Assembly: GCA_934541105.1 (NCBI GenBank)
Contig: CAKTDA010000001.1
Coordinates: 868,001-932,000, forward strand
DNA: 64,000 nt
Reading direction: 5' to 3'
From: an uncultured Luteitalea sp.
Lineage (GTDB): Bacteria > Acidobacteriota > Vicinamibacteria > Vicinamibacterales > Vicinamibacteraceae
The notes under the pieces are model-generated. The model worked only from the letters and a program-made list of their open reading frames with translations. It was not told the origin of the DNA and did no database searches. Shown here piece after piece: positions 1-10,583 of this stretch (position 1 is its first letter; every line of letters begins with the position of its first letter). The position numbers and the translations under genes are program-made.

Positions 1-127
1 CGGGCGATCGCAGGTTGGCCACGACCTGGTCGTACGAGGTGCGCGGCGCGGCCGGGGGCTCCTGGGCAAGTGCCGGCGTGGCGCCCGCGAGGAGCCCCAC
101 GAGAACGCTCGTCGTCAGTGCGTGCAT
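1..127 (-). CDS. Exported protein, N-terminal fragment (cut by window edge)
   Basis: Reading leftwards from an ATG at 127, the first 42 residues begin MHALTTSVLVGLLAGATPAL and continue AQEPPAAPRTSYDQVV. They form a short positive-free n-region, a hydrophobic core and a likely signal peptidase I site after ALA, so the product is exported. The segment YDQVVANLRSP resembles the start of HEAT-repeat proteins common in Acidobacteria, but too little is visible to be sure. It lies just downstream of uvrA on the same strand (11 bp gap) and could be cotranscribed with it. Confidence 0.6.
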   Translation of the reverse strand, partial: MHALTTSVLVGLLAGATPALAQEPPAAPRTSYDQVVANLRSP

Positions 128-138
128 CGCCAGACAGT

Positions 139-3054
<2,916 letters not shown>

Positions 3055-3060
3055 TCTCTC

Positions 3061-3066
3061 AGCATA
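3061..3066 (-). promoter_or_regulatory. Putative -10 box for uvrA
   Basis: The hexamer TATGCT (minus strand) ends six bases before the TTG at 3054 and nine before the ATG at 3051. Transcription would begin at or near the start codon, giving a leaderless or nearly leaderless mRNA. No convincing -35 is seen. Confidence 0.45.
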
Positions 3067-3098
3067 GCAGTCCGGGGCCGGAGCCGTTCCCCTTGTGC

Positions 3099-3104
3099 TA
3101 GAGT
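3099..3104 (+). promoter_or_regulatory. Putative -10 box for nagB operon
   Basis: TAGAGT lies eight bases before the ATG of nagB, in the short gap divergent from uvrA. No Shine-Dalgarno is visible, so a very short or absent leader is likely. Confidence 0.4.
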
Positions 3105-3112
3105 GCGCGCCA

Positions 3113-3868
3113 ATGAATATCTCGGTTCATGCAGATGCCGCCGCGCTCGGCGCGGCTGCGGCCGCCGACGTGGCCCGGGCGATTGGCGAGGCCGTCGAGG
3201 CACGCGGCCGCGCCCGCATCATCGTCGCGACCGGCGCCTCGCAGTTCGCCTTTCTCGAGGCACTCGTCGCGCGGACCGACGTGCCCTGGCCGCAGGTGGA
3301 CGCCTTCCACCTCGACGAGTACCTGGGGCTGCCGATCTCGCACCCGGCCAGTTTCCGGAAGTACCTGAACGAACGGTTGTTCAGCCGTGTGCCGATCGGG
3401 TCGGCGCTGCTGCTCGACGGCGAGTCCGACCCGCAGGCGGTCCTGGCCGAAGCCGGACGGGCCATCAGCGCCGCGCCCGTCGACGTCTGCTGCTGCGGCA
3501 TCGGCGAGAACGGCCACCTGGCCTTCAACGATCCGCCCGCGGATTTCGACACCGAGGCGCCCTACCACGTCGTGAACCTTGACGAGGCATGCCGCCGGCA
3601 ACAGGTCGGCGAAGGCTGGTTCGCGGGTCTCGACGACGTGCCGGCGCAGGCGCTGAGCATGTCGGTGCGCCAGATCCTGAAGAGCCGCCGGATCTTCTGC
3701 ATGGTGCCCGACGAGCGCAAGGCGGCGGCCGTGCAGGCGGCCGTGGAGGGTCCCGTGACGCCGACCGTGCCGGCCTCGATCCTCCAGACGCACGGCGACA
3801 TCCGGCTGTACCTCGACCCCGCGTCCGCGTCGCGCCTGAAGGCGGGCACGGCCACGCCGTCCGCGTAG
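3113..3868 (+). CDS. nagB: Glucosamine-6-phosphate deaminase
   Basis: NagB converts glucosamine-6-phosphate to fructose-6-phosphate and ammonia, feeding amino sugars into glycolysis. The 251-residue product has the family landmarks: a phosphate-binding GASQ loop, FHLDEYLGL, GIGENGHLAFNDP with the active-site region, and VPDERKAAAVQAA. I chose ATG 3113; an in-frame GTG at 3095 would add MLECAP but would overlap the probable -10 box. It is the first gene of a three-gene unit: the permease starts 7 bp after its stop, and the deacetylase overlaps the permease. This context supports GlcN6P as the substrate rather than 6-phosphogluconolactone, which related enzymes use. Confidence 0.93.
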   Translation: MNISVHADAAALGAAAAADVARAIGEAVEARGRARIIVATGASQFAFLEALVARTDVPWPQVDAFHLDEYLGLPISHPASFRKYLNERLFSRVPIGSALLLDGESDPQAVLAEAGRAISAAPVDVCCCGIGENGHLAFNDPPADFDTEAPYHVVNLDEACRRQQVGEGWFAGLDDVPAQALSMSVRQILKSRRIFCMVPDERKAAAVQAAVEGPVTPTVPASILQTHGDIRLYLDPASASRLKAGTATPSA

Positions 3869-3875
3869 ACCCGTC

Positions 3876-5189
3876 GTGGCCGACACTCCGCGCAAGATCC
3901 CGCACCTGCGGTGGTACATCGCCGTCCTGCTGTGCTTTGCGTCCGAGCTGAACTATCTCGACCGCCAGGCGCTCTCCGTGCTGGCCACGCAGATCCAGCA
4001 GGACGTCGGGTTCACCGACACGCAGTACGGACAGATCACGTCCGCGTTCCTGATGAGTTACTCGGTGATGTACCTCGTCAGCGGGCGCATCCTCGACGTG
4101 ATCGGGACGCGGCGCGGGTACCTGTACTTCGTGGCGGCGTGGTCGGTGGCGGCGATGAGCCACGCGCTCGCGCGCACCGTGCCGCACTTCCAGATGGCGC
4201 GGTTCGCGCTCGGCGCGGCCGAAGCGGCGGTCATCCCGGGCGGCGTGAAGGCGGCGACCGAGTGGTTCCCGGTCCGTGAGCGTGCGCTCGCCGTCGGCAT
4301 TTTCAACGCGGGGACGGCGCTCGGCTCCACGCTGGCCGTGCCGGTCATCGGCGCGATCAGCCTCTACTTCGGTTGGCGCGCCGCGTTCATCGTGTCTGGC
4401 GGTCTCGGGCTGCTGTGGCTGCCGCTCTGGTACTGGCTCTATCACAAGCCGGAGGACCACCGCTTCATCACGGCCGAAGAGCGGGCCCTCATCACCGGGG
4501 ATCGCACCGCGTCGGAGGCGGCCGCCAAGCCGCCGCCGATGAGCGTCCTGCTGCGCATGAAGGAGACGTGGGGCTGCGTGGCCGCGCGCGTGCTCACCGA
4601 TCCCATCTCCTACCTGCTCAACTTCTGGGTCCTGAAGTACCTCGAGGACGTGTACGCCATCCCGCGCACCACGCTGCTGGCGGTGGGCTGGCTGCCGTAT
4701 GCCGCGCTCGCCACCGGCAACATCGCATCAGGGGCCATCCCGCGCTACCTGGTGAACTCCTTCGGCTGGACGGTGAACCGCGCGCGCAAGCTGACGACGT
4801 TCACCGTGTCGGCCACGGCGCTCGTGTTGTTCCTGTCGCTGGCGCGCATCGACTCGCTCGCGCCGTACGTCGCCGCGCTCGGCATCGACATCACGACGCT
4901 GGCGCTGATCTGCGTCACGCTCGCGATGTTCTGCCACGGCGCGTGGGGCAACGTGATCCTCCCGGCCGAGGTGTTCCCGGCACGCGCGGTCGGCTCGGTC
5001 ACGGGCCTCGGCGGCCTCCTCGGGAGCATCGCCGGCGTGGTCACGCAGCAGTTGATCGGCCGGGTCGTCGAGGGCGCCGGCTACGCCCCGGTGTTTCTCG
5101 TGTGCGCATCGGCTTACCTGATTGCCTTCTTCCTCGTGGTGGTGCTGATCGGGGAGCTCGGACGCATCCGCGAGGTCCGCAGTGCCTGA
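3876..5189 (+). CDS. MFS permease, probable amino-sugar transporter
   Basis: This is a 437-residue major facilitator with about twelve membrane segments, of the ACS/ExuT-like type (N-terminal YLDRQALSVLA, cytoplasmic loop RILDVIGTRRGY, and ATEWFPVRERALAVGIFNAGTALGS). It starts with GTG at 3876, 7 bp after nagB, and its stop overlaps the start of nagA by 8 bp, so the three genes are almost certainly cotranscribed and translationally coupled. The likely cargo is N-acetylglucosamine or a derived amino sugar; this is inferred from the flanking genes, because ACS members are best known for hexuronates and other organic anions. Confidence 0.85.
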   Translation: MADTPRKIPHLRWYIAVLLCFASELNYLDRQALSVLATQIQQDVGFTDTQYGQITSAFLMSYSVMYLVSGRILDVIGTRRGYLYFVAAWSVAAMSHALARTVPHFQMARFALGAAEAAVIPGGVKAATEWFPVRERALAVGIFNAGTALGSTLAVPVIGAISLYFGWRAAFIVSGGLGLLWLPLWYWLYHKPEDHRFITAEERALITGDRTASEAAAKPPPMSVLLRMKETWGCVAARVLTDPISYLLNFWVLKYLEDVYAIPRTTLLAVGWLPYAALATGNIASGAIPRYLVNSFGWTVNRARKLTTFTVSATALVLFLSLARIDSLAPYVAALGIDITTLALICVTLAMFCHGAWGNVILPAEVFPARAVGSVTGLGGLLGSIAGVVTQQLIGRVVEGAGYAPVFLVCASAYLIAFFLVVVLIGELGRIREVRSA

Positions 5190-6159
5190 GTACGCCGGAC
5201 CGGCCTTCGTCGACCTGCAGGTCAACGGGTTCGCGGGCGTCGACTACAACGCGCCGGGCGTGTCCACCGAGCAGCTGGCGGCGTCCTTCGAGGCCATGGA
5301 GGGCACCGGCGTCGGCCTGTGCCTGCCGACGATCATCACGTCCACGACCCCGCACTTCATCGACTGCGCACGCCGCCTGCTCGCGACGCGGCACCCGATC
5401 ATCGCCGGCCTCCACATGGAGGGGCCCTACATCTCCTCCACCGACGGCTTCCGCGGCGCGCACCCGCGCGACTGCGTGATGGACGCGAGCGTGGACGACT
5501 TCCGCCGCCGGCAGGATGCCGCCGACGGCCGGATCCGCCTGCTCACCCTCGCACCGGAAGTGCCCGGGGCGATTGCCGTCATCGAAGCCGCCGTCGCGGC
5601 AGGCGTGCGCGTCGCGCTCGCGCACACCAACGCGAGCACGCGCGAGATCGCCGATGCCGTCAGCGCCGGCGCGACACTCTCCACGCACCTCGGCAACGGG
5701 TGTCCTGCCGTCCTGCCCCGGCATCCGAACGTGATCTGGGATCAACTCGCCACCGACGCGCTGCTCGCCTCGCTCGTCGTGGACGGCCATCACCTGCCGC
5801 CCAGCACCGTGCGCGTGATGGTCCGCGCGAAGTCGCCGGCGCGATGCCTGCTCGTCACCGACGCCATCATGGCGGCCGCCGCCCCGTACGGACGCTACCG
5901 GCTCGGCGACCTCGACGTCGTCTCGGATCCGTCGGGGCGCGTCTCGGCGCCCGGCTCGGCCACGCTTGCCGGATCGTCGCTGACGATGCCTGTGGCAGTT
6001 GGCCTCACCCACACATGGACAGGGCTACATCTGGGGGTGGCCTGGGCCATGGCCTCAACACAGCCGGCTTCGTACCTGGGGCTGGAGCCGAGAGGCAGGG
6101 CGCGGGTCACGTGGTCCGACGATGCGACCCGCGTCGAACACGTGGAATTCTCGGCCTGA
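5182..6159 (+). CDS. nagA: N-acetylglucosamine-6-phosphate deacetylase, short form
   Basis: NagA removes acetate from GlcNAc-6-phosphate to give the NagB substrate. The 325-residue protein carries the amidohydrolase metal and substrate residues: HMEGP near 78-82 (metal Glu), His 148 in LAHTNAST, His 169 in STHLGNG, and the catalytic Asp near 227 in LVTDAI. It begins directly at FVDLQVNGFAGVD, so about 50 N-terminal residues that normally form part of the beta-sandwich are absent, while the C-terminal return strand (ARVTWSDDATRVEHVEF) is present. It starts with GTG and overlaps the permease by 8 bp. Last gene of the operon; a palindrome follows its stop. Confidence 0.9.
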   Translation: MPEYAGPAFVDLQVNGFAGVDYNAPGVSTEQLAASFEAMEGTGVGLCLPTIITSTTPHFIDCARRLLATRHPIIAGLHMEGPYISSTDGFRGAHPRDCVMDASVDDFRRRQDAADGRIRLLTLAPEVPGAIAVIEAAVAAGVRVALAHTNASTREIADAVSAGATLSTHLGNGCPAVLPRHPNVIWDQLATDALLASLVVDGHHLPPSTVRVMVRAKSPARCLLVTDAIMAAAAPYGRYRLGDLDVVSDPSGRVSAPGSATLAGSSLTMPVAVGLTHTWTGLHLGVAWAMASTQPASYLGLEPRGRARVTWSDDATRVEHVEFSA

Positions 6160-6163
6160 TTCG

Positions 6164-6180
6164 TTGCGCGCGGCGCGCAA
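6164..6180. terminator. Palindrome after nagA
   Basis: TTGCGCGC and GCGCGCAA flank a single central G, four bases after the nagA stop. As RNA it would form a six-base-pair hairpin with a five-base loop. No U-tract follows. A role as terminator of the nagB-nagA operon is inferred from position. Confidence 0.4.
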
Positions 6181-6269
6181 AGCGCTTGTATCGCCGCACA
6201 CCAAGCTGCACCATTGACGTTCGCATCTGCTCTGGCCGATAGACGGTCTGGAGGGATGCGCAGCTTCGA

Positions 6270-8564
6270 GTGTCGACACCAACTGCCAAGCGCTGGCTGA
6301 CGCTCTACGTCACCTGCGTGATCGCCGCGGGCCTGGGCCTGCTCGTGGCCGCCGAGCCACTCGTCGGCGAGCGGCCGTACGTCTTCGCGAGCCTGCTCGC
6401 GCTGGCGACAGCCCTGTCTGCGCTCAAGATCCACGTGCCGCTTGCACGCGGGTGGGCCACGATGTCCACCTCCTTCGCCGCGCTGTTCGTGGCGATGCTC
6501 ACGCTCGACTTCGGCCCCGCGCTCGTGATCGCGGCCGTCTCGGGGTGGGTCCAGTCCGCCTTCCACAGCAAGACGAATTCGCCGCTGTGGCGCCACCTGT
6601 TCAACAGCATGATGCTGGTGATGTCGGTCGGCGTCGCCGGCACGGTGTTCCGCCTGTTCGGCGGCGAACTCGGTCGGTTCGAGGAGGCCCTCGCGCTCGG
6701 GCCGCTCGTCGGCGCGACGGTCGCGTACTTCCTGACGAACTCGGTGATCGTCTCGAGTGCAGTGGCACTGCACTCGAACGAGTCCCCGTGGCGCTGCTGG
6801 CACGACAACTTCCTCTGGACGGCGCCCGGCTACTTCCTGACCGCCGGTGCAGTCTGGATCACCGCGCTCGTCGTCACCTACCAGGCCTGGCCCGTCCTCG
6901 TCTTCTTCGTCGTCCCCATCGGCCTCATCTACCGCTCGTACAAGGTCTACTTCGGCCGACTCGAGGATGAACAGAAGCGCGTGAAGGCGATGGCCGACCT
7001 CGAGGCCTCGGCGCGCGAGGACCTGGCGGCCGAGCGGGAGCGCCTCGCCGTGACGCTGCGCAGCATCGGCGACGCGGTGATCACCACGGACCTGCAGGGC
7101 CGCGTCACGATGCTCAACGTCGTCGCCGAGCAGCTGACCGGGCGGACGCAGACCCAGGCCGTCAGCAGGGCCATCGACGATGTCCTGTGCCTGTGGGACC
7201 AGGAGGGGCACACGGTGCAGGAGGTGCCGATTGCCCGGATCCTCGACGGCGGGCGGATGCCGGAGACCGAAGCGAACGCATCGCTCATCGCGGCCAACGG
7301 CACGCGGCTGTCGGTGAACCTCACCGGGGCGCCGATGACCGACGGGGAGGGGCAGAAGGTCGGCGTCGTGCTCGTGGTGCGCGACATCACCGAGAGCGTG
7401 CGGCTGATGCAGGAGCGCGTGCGCGGGAGCAAGCTCGAGTCGCTCGGCGTGCTCGCAGGAGGCATCGCGCACGACTTCAACAACGTGCTCACGGCGGTCG
7501 TCGGCAACATCGCCCTGGCGCGCAACGACGAGACGCTGTCGCGCGAGACCGCGACATACCTCGAGGAAGCCGAGCGGGCGTGCCTGCGCGCCCGGACGCT
7601 CACCCACCAGCTGCTGACCTTCTCGCGCGGCGGGGATCCGGTGAAGCGGCCGATGTACCTCGGGCCGCTCGTGGACGCGACGGTGCGGTTCGCGGTGAGC
7701 GGATCGAACGTGCGCTACTCGGTGGACGTCGCGCCCGATCTCTGGGCAGTCGAGGCCGACGAGGGGCAGATCGAGCAGGTCGTCCACAACATCGTGCTCA
7801 ACGCCAAGCAGGCGATGCCGCGCGGGGGGAAGGTGACGGTCGCCTGCAGCAACGTGCGGCTGCCGACGGGGCCCGACGCGTCGGGCCCGCCGCGGCGCTT
7901 CGTCCACATCGCGATCAGCGACCAGGGCGTCGGCATCCCGAGTGAGAACCTGGAACGGATCTTCGACCCGTACTTCACGACAAAGACGTCGGGGACGGGA
8001 CTCGGGCTCGCGGTGTCGCACGCGGTGATCAAGAACCACGGCGGGACGCTGCGCGTGGAGTCGGCCATCGGCAGCGGCACCGTCTTCCACATCTACCTGC
8101 CGCGGTCGTCCAAGCGCGTCGCGGTGGCCAGCACGCTGCCGCTCGCGGTCATCCCCCACGGCCGCGGGCGCGTGCTGGTGATGGACGACGATCGGTCGAT
8201 CGCGACGGTCACGGCGTCGATGCTGCGGTCGCTCGGCTACTCGCCCGACATCGTCTCGGACGGCGAGATGGCGGTGGAGCGCTACCTCCAGTCCTTCGAC
8301 GCCGGGGAGCCGTACGACGCGCTGGTGATGGACCTCACGGTGCCGGGCGGGATGGGTGGCGCCGAGGCGTTGGCGCAGCTGCGGGAGTTCGACCCGGCGG
8401 TCCGCGCCGTGGTGATGAGCGGGTACGCCGACACAGGCCTGCTCGCCGACTACCAGCAGGTGGGCTTCGCGGGCCGGCTCGCGAAGCCCTTCTCGCTGCG
8501 CGACCTCGCGGTCACGCTGCACGACCTCCTGGCCGACGCGCGCCGCCGCGCGTCGCATCCGTGA
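6270..8564 (+). CDS. Membrane hybrid sensor histidine kinase
   Basis: The 764-residue protein has about eight membrane segments in residues 10-230, a PAS domain (about 245-380), a HisKA/HATPase core and a C-terminal receiver. The phosphorylated His is in GGIAHDFNNVLT, the N box is NAKQAMP, the G boxes are DQGVGIP and GTGLGLAVSHA, and the receiver has VMDDD, the acceptor Asp in LVMDLTVPGG, and KPFS. It should sense a membrane or periplasmic signal and act by internal phosphorelay. The N-terminal membrane domain (TMSTSFAALFVAMLTLDFGPAL) does not match a named sensor domain I know; similar ones occur in acidobacterial signalling proteins. GTG start at 6270; a GGAGGG lies 14 bases upstream. No cognate regulator is adjacent. 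Confidence 0.88.
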   Translation: MSTPTAKRWLTLYVTCVIAAGLGLLVAAEPLVGERPYVFASLLALATALSALKIHVPLARGWATMSTSFAALFVAMLTLDFGPALVIAAVSGWVQSAFHSKTNSPLWRHLFNSMMLVMSVGVAGTVFRLFGGELGRFEEALALGPLVGATVAYFLTNSVIVSSAVALHSNESPWRCWHDNFLWTAPGYFLTAGAVWITALVVTYQAWPVLVFFVVPIGLIYRSYKVYFGRLEDEQKRVKAMADLEASAREDLAAERERLAVTLRSIGDAVITTDLQGRVTMLNVVAEQLTGRTQTQAVSRAIDDVLCLWDQEGHTVQEVPIARILDGGRMPETEANASLIAANGTRLSVNLTGAPMTDGEGQKVGVVLVVRDITESVRLMQERVRGSKLESLGVLAGGIAHDFNNVLTAVVGNIALARNDETLSRETATYLEEAERACLRARTLTHQLLTFSRGGDPVKRPMYLGPLVDATVRFAVSGSNVRYSVDVAPDLWAVEADEGQIEQVVHNIVLNAKQAMPRGGKVTVACSNVRLPTGPDASGPPRRFVHIAISDQGVGIPSENLERIFDPYFTTKTSGTGLGLAVSHAVIKNHGGTLRVESAIGSGTVFHIYLPRSSKRVAVASTLPLAVIPHGRGRVLVMDDDRSIATVTASMLRSLGYSPDIVSDGEMAVERYLQSFDAGEPYDALVMDLTVPGGMGGAEALAQLREFDPAVRAVVMSGYADTGLLADYQQVGFAGRLAKPFSLRDLAVTLHDLLADARRRASHP

Positions 8565-8594
8565 GGGACGCGCACGCGCGGGGACGCGGGGAGA

Positions 8595-9251
8595 TCAGCG
8601 TGCGGTCAGATCGCGCAGCCAGATCTCGCGGAATTTCATGTCGCCGCTGCCGCCCGAGTGCAGCTGCAGCGCGATGGTGCCGTCGAACGAGCGCGGCTGC
8701 GGGTCGGTGAAGTCCACCATCACCACGCCGTTCAGGCGCGACACGTAGCGGTTGCCGCGCACCTCGAGCACGTATTCGTTCCACTCGCCACGCCGGACGA
8801 CCGACTCGTTCTCGGGCGCGGGCCACACGATCCAGTTGCGGCCGTCGCCGTAGATGCCGCCGGTGTGCTTCATCATCCCGCAGTCCACCTCGAACTGCAG
8901 GCCCTGCGAGACGTCGGCCGTCCCGGGCTTGAACGCGGTGTGGAAGAAGACGCCGCTGTTGCCGTCGCCCTCGCACTTGAAGTGCAGCGAGAGCACGAAG
9001 TCCTTGTAGGTCTTGTCGGTCTGCAGGTAGCCGTAGCCCTTCGAGACCGCGACGCCGTGCAGCACGCCGTCGGCCTCAACCGTCCACTTCTCCTTGCCGA
9101 CGTTGTTCCACCCGGTGAGGTCCTTGCCGTTGAACAACTGGACCCAGTCCTCGCCGCCGCGCACGGGACGCGGGGCCTGCTGGGCGAACGATGAGAGCGT
9201 GGTCGCGGCGACGAAGGCCAGCGCCAGTGGGAGGGTATGGACGAGACGCAT
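8595..9251 (-). CDS. Exported DUF1080 (3-keto-disaccharide hydrolase) protein
   Basis: The 218-residue protein has a signal peptide (MRLVHTLPLALAFVAATTLSSFAQ) and then a complete DUF1080 domain, opening with the hallmark WVQLFNGKDLTGWNNVG and containing GNSGVFFHTAF and the QFEVDCGMMKHTGGIYGD segment. The fold is a concanavalin-like beta-sandwich; recently characterised members hydrolyse 3-keto-glycosides in the periplasm. It converges with the kinase gene (30 bp between stops) and its start faces the bpt start across a repeat-filled gap. A second DUF1080 gene is at 28042. The specific substrate is not inferable. Confidence 0.88.
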   Translation of the reverse strand: MRLVHTLPLALAFVAATTLSSFAQQAPRPVRGGEDWVQLFNGKDLTGWNNVGKEKWTVEADGVLHGVAVSKGYGYLQTDKTYKDFVLSLHFKCEGDGNSGVFFHTAFKPGTADVSQGLQFEVDCGMMKHTGGIYGDGRNWIVWPAPENESVVRRGEWNEYVLEVRGNRYVSRLNGVVMVDFTDPQPRSFDGTIALQLHSGGSGDMKFREIWLRDLTAR

Positions 9252-9269
9252 GGGCAGGACTATAGATCA

Positions 9270-9352
9270 CGGGGACCGGGTAGCGGGAACGCCGAACGGG
9301 GAACGGGGAACGCCGAACGTCGAACGCGGGACCGCGCGTCGGGGAGCGGGTA
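9270..9352. repeat. 7-bp short tandem repeat array (GAACGNN type)
   Basis: Nearly the whole gap between the DUF1080 start and the bpt start reads as about twelve consecutive heptamers, such as CGCCGAA, CGGGGAA, CGGGGAA, CGCCGAA, CGTCGAA, CGCGGGA. The period of seven is exact and the units differ at one to three positions. It belongs to a family dispersed through the window. Confidence 0.8.
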
Positions 9353-9356
9353 CCAT
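9351..9356 (+). promoter_or_regulatory. Putative -10 box for bpt
   Basis: TACCAT ends seven bases before the GTG of bpt and directly abuts the end of the heptamer array. An overlapping TACGAT lies two bases from the start and is too close. No Shine-Dalgarno is seen. Confidence 0.4.
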
Positions 9357-9363
9357 ACGATCA

Positions 9364-10104
9364 GTGGTCGCCACCTTCATCGTCTACGACGAGCTCGACC
9401 GGTGTCCGTACCTTGCGGGACACGTGGCGCGGCTGCCGTTGCGGGTGCCGGCGCGGCCGCTGACACGGCCCGAAGTGGACGCAGCGCTCGCCGCCGGTGA
9501 CCGCCGCCAGGGCGTGTTCCTCTACCGTCCGAGCTGCCCGTCGTGCCGCGCCTGCGAGGCGATCCGCATCCCCGTTCCCGACTTCGCGCCTTCGGCGACG
9601 CATCGACGCATGCTGCGGGCTGGCGACGCGAAGTTCCGCCTCGAGATCGACCGTCCGGTGGCCGACGAACAGCGTGCGGCGCTCTACGCGCGCCACAAGT
9701 GGGGCCGGGGGCTCACGACGAGCGACGATCACGAGGAATCGACCGACGTCGAGACGTACGCGGCGTTCCTCGTGGAGACCTGCTGCGAGACCGTGGAGTT
9801 CGCGCTCTACGACGGCGACCGGCTCGTGGCGGTGGCGGTTGCCGATCGCGGCGAGCACTCGCTCTCGGCGGTGTACTGCTGCTTCGACCCCGAATACGCG
9901 AAGTACGGACCCGGTACGTACGCGATCCTCAAGCAGTGGGAATACTGCGTGGCCGAGGGGCTGTCGTACCTGTACCTGGGGCTCTACGTGGCCGACTCGG
10001 CCCACCTCTCCTACAAGGCGAAGTTCCGCCCGCACGAACGCCGCGCCGACGGGGTGTGGCGGAGGTTCGGGAGGGATGGGGATGAGGGAAAGTCGGAAGT
10101 CTGA
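9364..10104 (+). CDS. bpt: Aspartate/glutamate leucyltransferase (Bpt family)
   Basis: Bpt transfers leucine from Leu-tRNA to N-terminal Asp or Glu of proteins and so marks them for ClpS/ClpAP degradation (bacterial N-degron pathway). The 246-residue product has the aminoacyl-transferase N-terminal cysteine motif (CPYLAG at the start, then RPSCPSCRACEAIRIPV) and the GNAT-like C-terminal half (LSAVYCCFDPEYAKYGPGTYAILKQWEYC, LYLGLYV, YKAKFRPHE). The GTG at 9364 gives the standard N-terminus. The last codons, GAA GTC TGA, come from a heptamer repeat array that starts inside the gene, giving a non-conserved tail GDEGKSEV. Confidence 0.92.
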   Translation: MVATFIVYDELDRCPYLAGHVARLPLRVPARPLTRPEVDAALAAGDRRQGVFLYRPSCPSCRACEAIRIPVPDFAPSATHRRMLRAGDAKFRLEIDRPVADEQRAALYARHKWGRGLTTSDDHEESTDVETYAAFLVETCCETVEFALYDGDRLVAVAVADRGEHSLSAVYCCFDPEYAKYGPGTYAILKQWEYCVAEGLSYLYLGLYVADSAHLSYKAKFRPHERRADGVWRRFGRDGDEGKSEV

Positions 10105-10126
10105 AGTCGGAAGGGCGAAGGAAGGC
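10088..10126. repeat. 7-bp short tandem repeat array overlapping the bpt stop
   Basis: Units GAAAGTC, GGAAGTC, TGAAGTC, GGAAGGG, CGAAGGA run without interruption from inside the last six codons of bpt into the intergenic region. The bpt stop codon TGA is part of the third unit. Confidence 0.75.
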
Positions 10127-10170
10127 CTCGGCGCGAGCCGCAGTGGCTGTGGTATCGTTATCCGGTTGTT

Positions 10171-10189
10171 CGCAGGCTCCCCGCCTGCG
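10171..10189. terminator. Perfect hairpin after bpt
   Basis: CGCAGGC, five-base loop TCCCC, GCCTGCG. The stem is seven perfect base pairs and no U-run follows. It lies 66 bases after the bpt stop and 15 before the tRNA, so it may terminate bpt transcription; the function is inferred. Confidence 0.4.
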
Positions 10190-10204
10190 GTGTGCCATCT
10201 CCAG

Positions 10205-10280
10205 GCCGACGTAGCTCAGTTGGTAGAGCAGCTGATTCGTAATCAGCAGGTCATCGGTTCAAGTCCGATCGTCGGCTCCA
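10205..10280 (+). tRNA. tRNA-Thr (anticodon CGT)
   Basis: A complete cloverleaf is visible: acceptor GCCGACG paired with CGTCGGC, D arm TAGCTCAGTTGGTAGAGCA, anticodon stem GCTGA/TCAGC with loop TTCGTAA (anticodon CGT, reading ACG), T arm ATCGG-TTCAAGT-CCGAT, discriminator T and an encoded CCA end. It decodes threonine ACG codons. It stands alone between bpt and the CNNM-type gene and is followed at once by repeat arrays. tRNA genes are common integration sites, but no integrase or duplicated tRNA 3' end is visible here. Confidence 0.97.
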
Positions 10281-10313
10281 AGACCCACCCACACCCCGTC
10301 CCGCGGGGCCAAC

Positions 10314-10572
10314 ACGCAACGTCGAATGCGCAATGCCGACGATTGCCGGCGCCGCGCACCGAGTTACCGCGCGCTCTGCAATCCCGAATCCCGAATCCCG
10401 AGCGAATCCCAAGTTCCGGACCCCGAGTCCCGAATCCCGAGTCCCGGGAACGCACCCTGCCCGTCGGCCCATGCCGAGAACCCGAACGAAAGCCGAAGGT
10501 CGAATGACGAAGGCCGAATGACGAAGGCCGAATGACGAAGGCCGAAGGCCGAATGACGAAGGCCGACCGATA
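10314..10572. repeat. Three blocks of 7-bp short tandem repeats
   Basis: The 300-base gap between tRNA-Thr and the next gene holds three repeat blocks, all of period seven. About 10314-10340 is CGCAACG/TCGAATG/CGCAATG type; about 10376-10450 is CGAATCC/CGAGTCC type; about 10488-10572 is very regular, alternating GCCGAAT or GCCGAAG with GACGAAG about eleven times. No gene is seen in this gap. Confidence 0.85.
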
Positions 10573-10583
10573 ATCCCCCTGTC

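Noticed and set aside
5895..8558. 887-residue open frame antisense to the hybrid kinase
   Set aside because: The kinase motifs on the plus strand are complete; the antisense frame has no recognisable domain.
10205..10280. Integration site at tRNA-Thr
   Set aside because: No duplicated 3' tRNA end and no integrase gene is visible on either side; the flank is repeat DNA only.
9270..10572. CRISPR-like array
   Set aside because: The repeats are contiguous seven-base units without spacers, and no cas genes are in the window.
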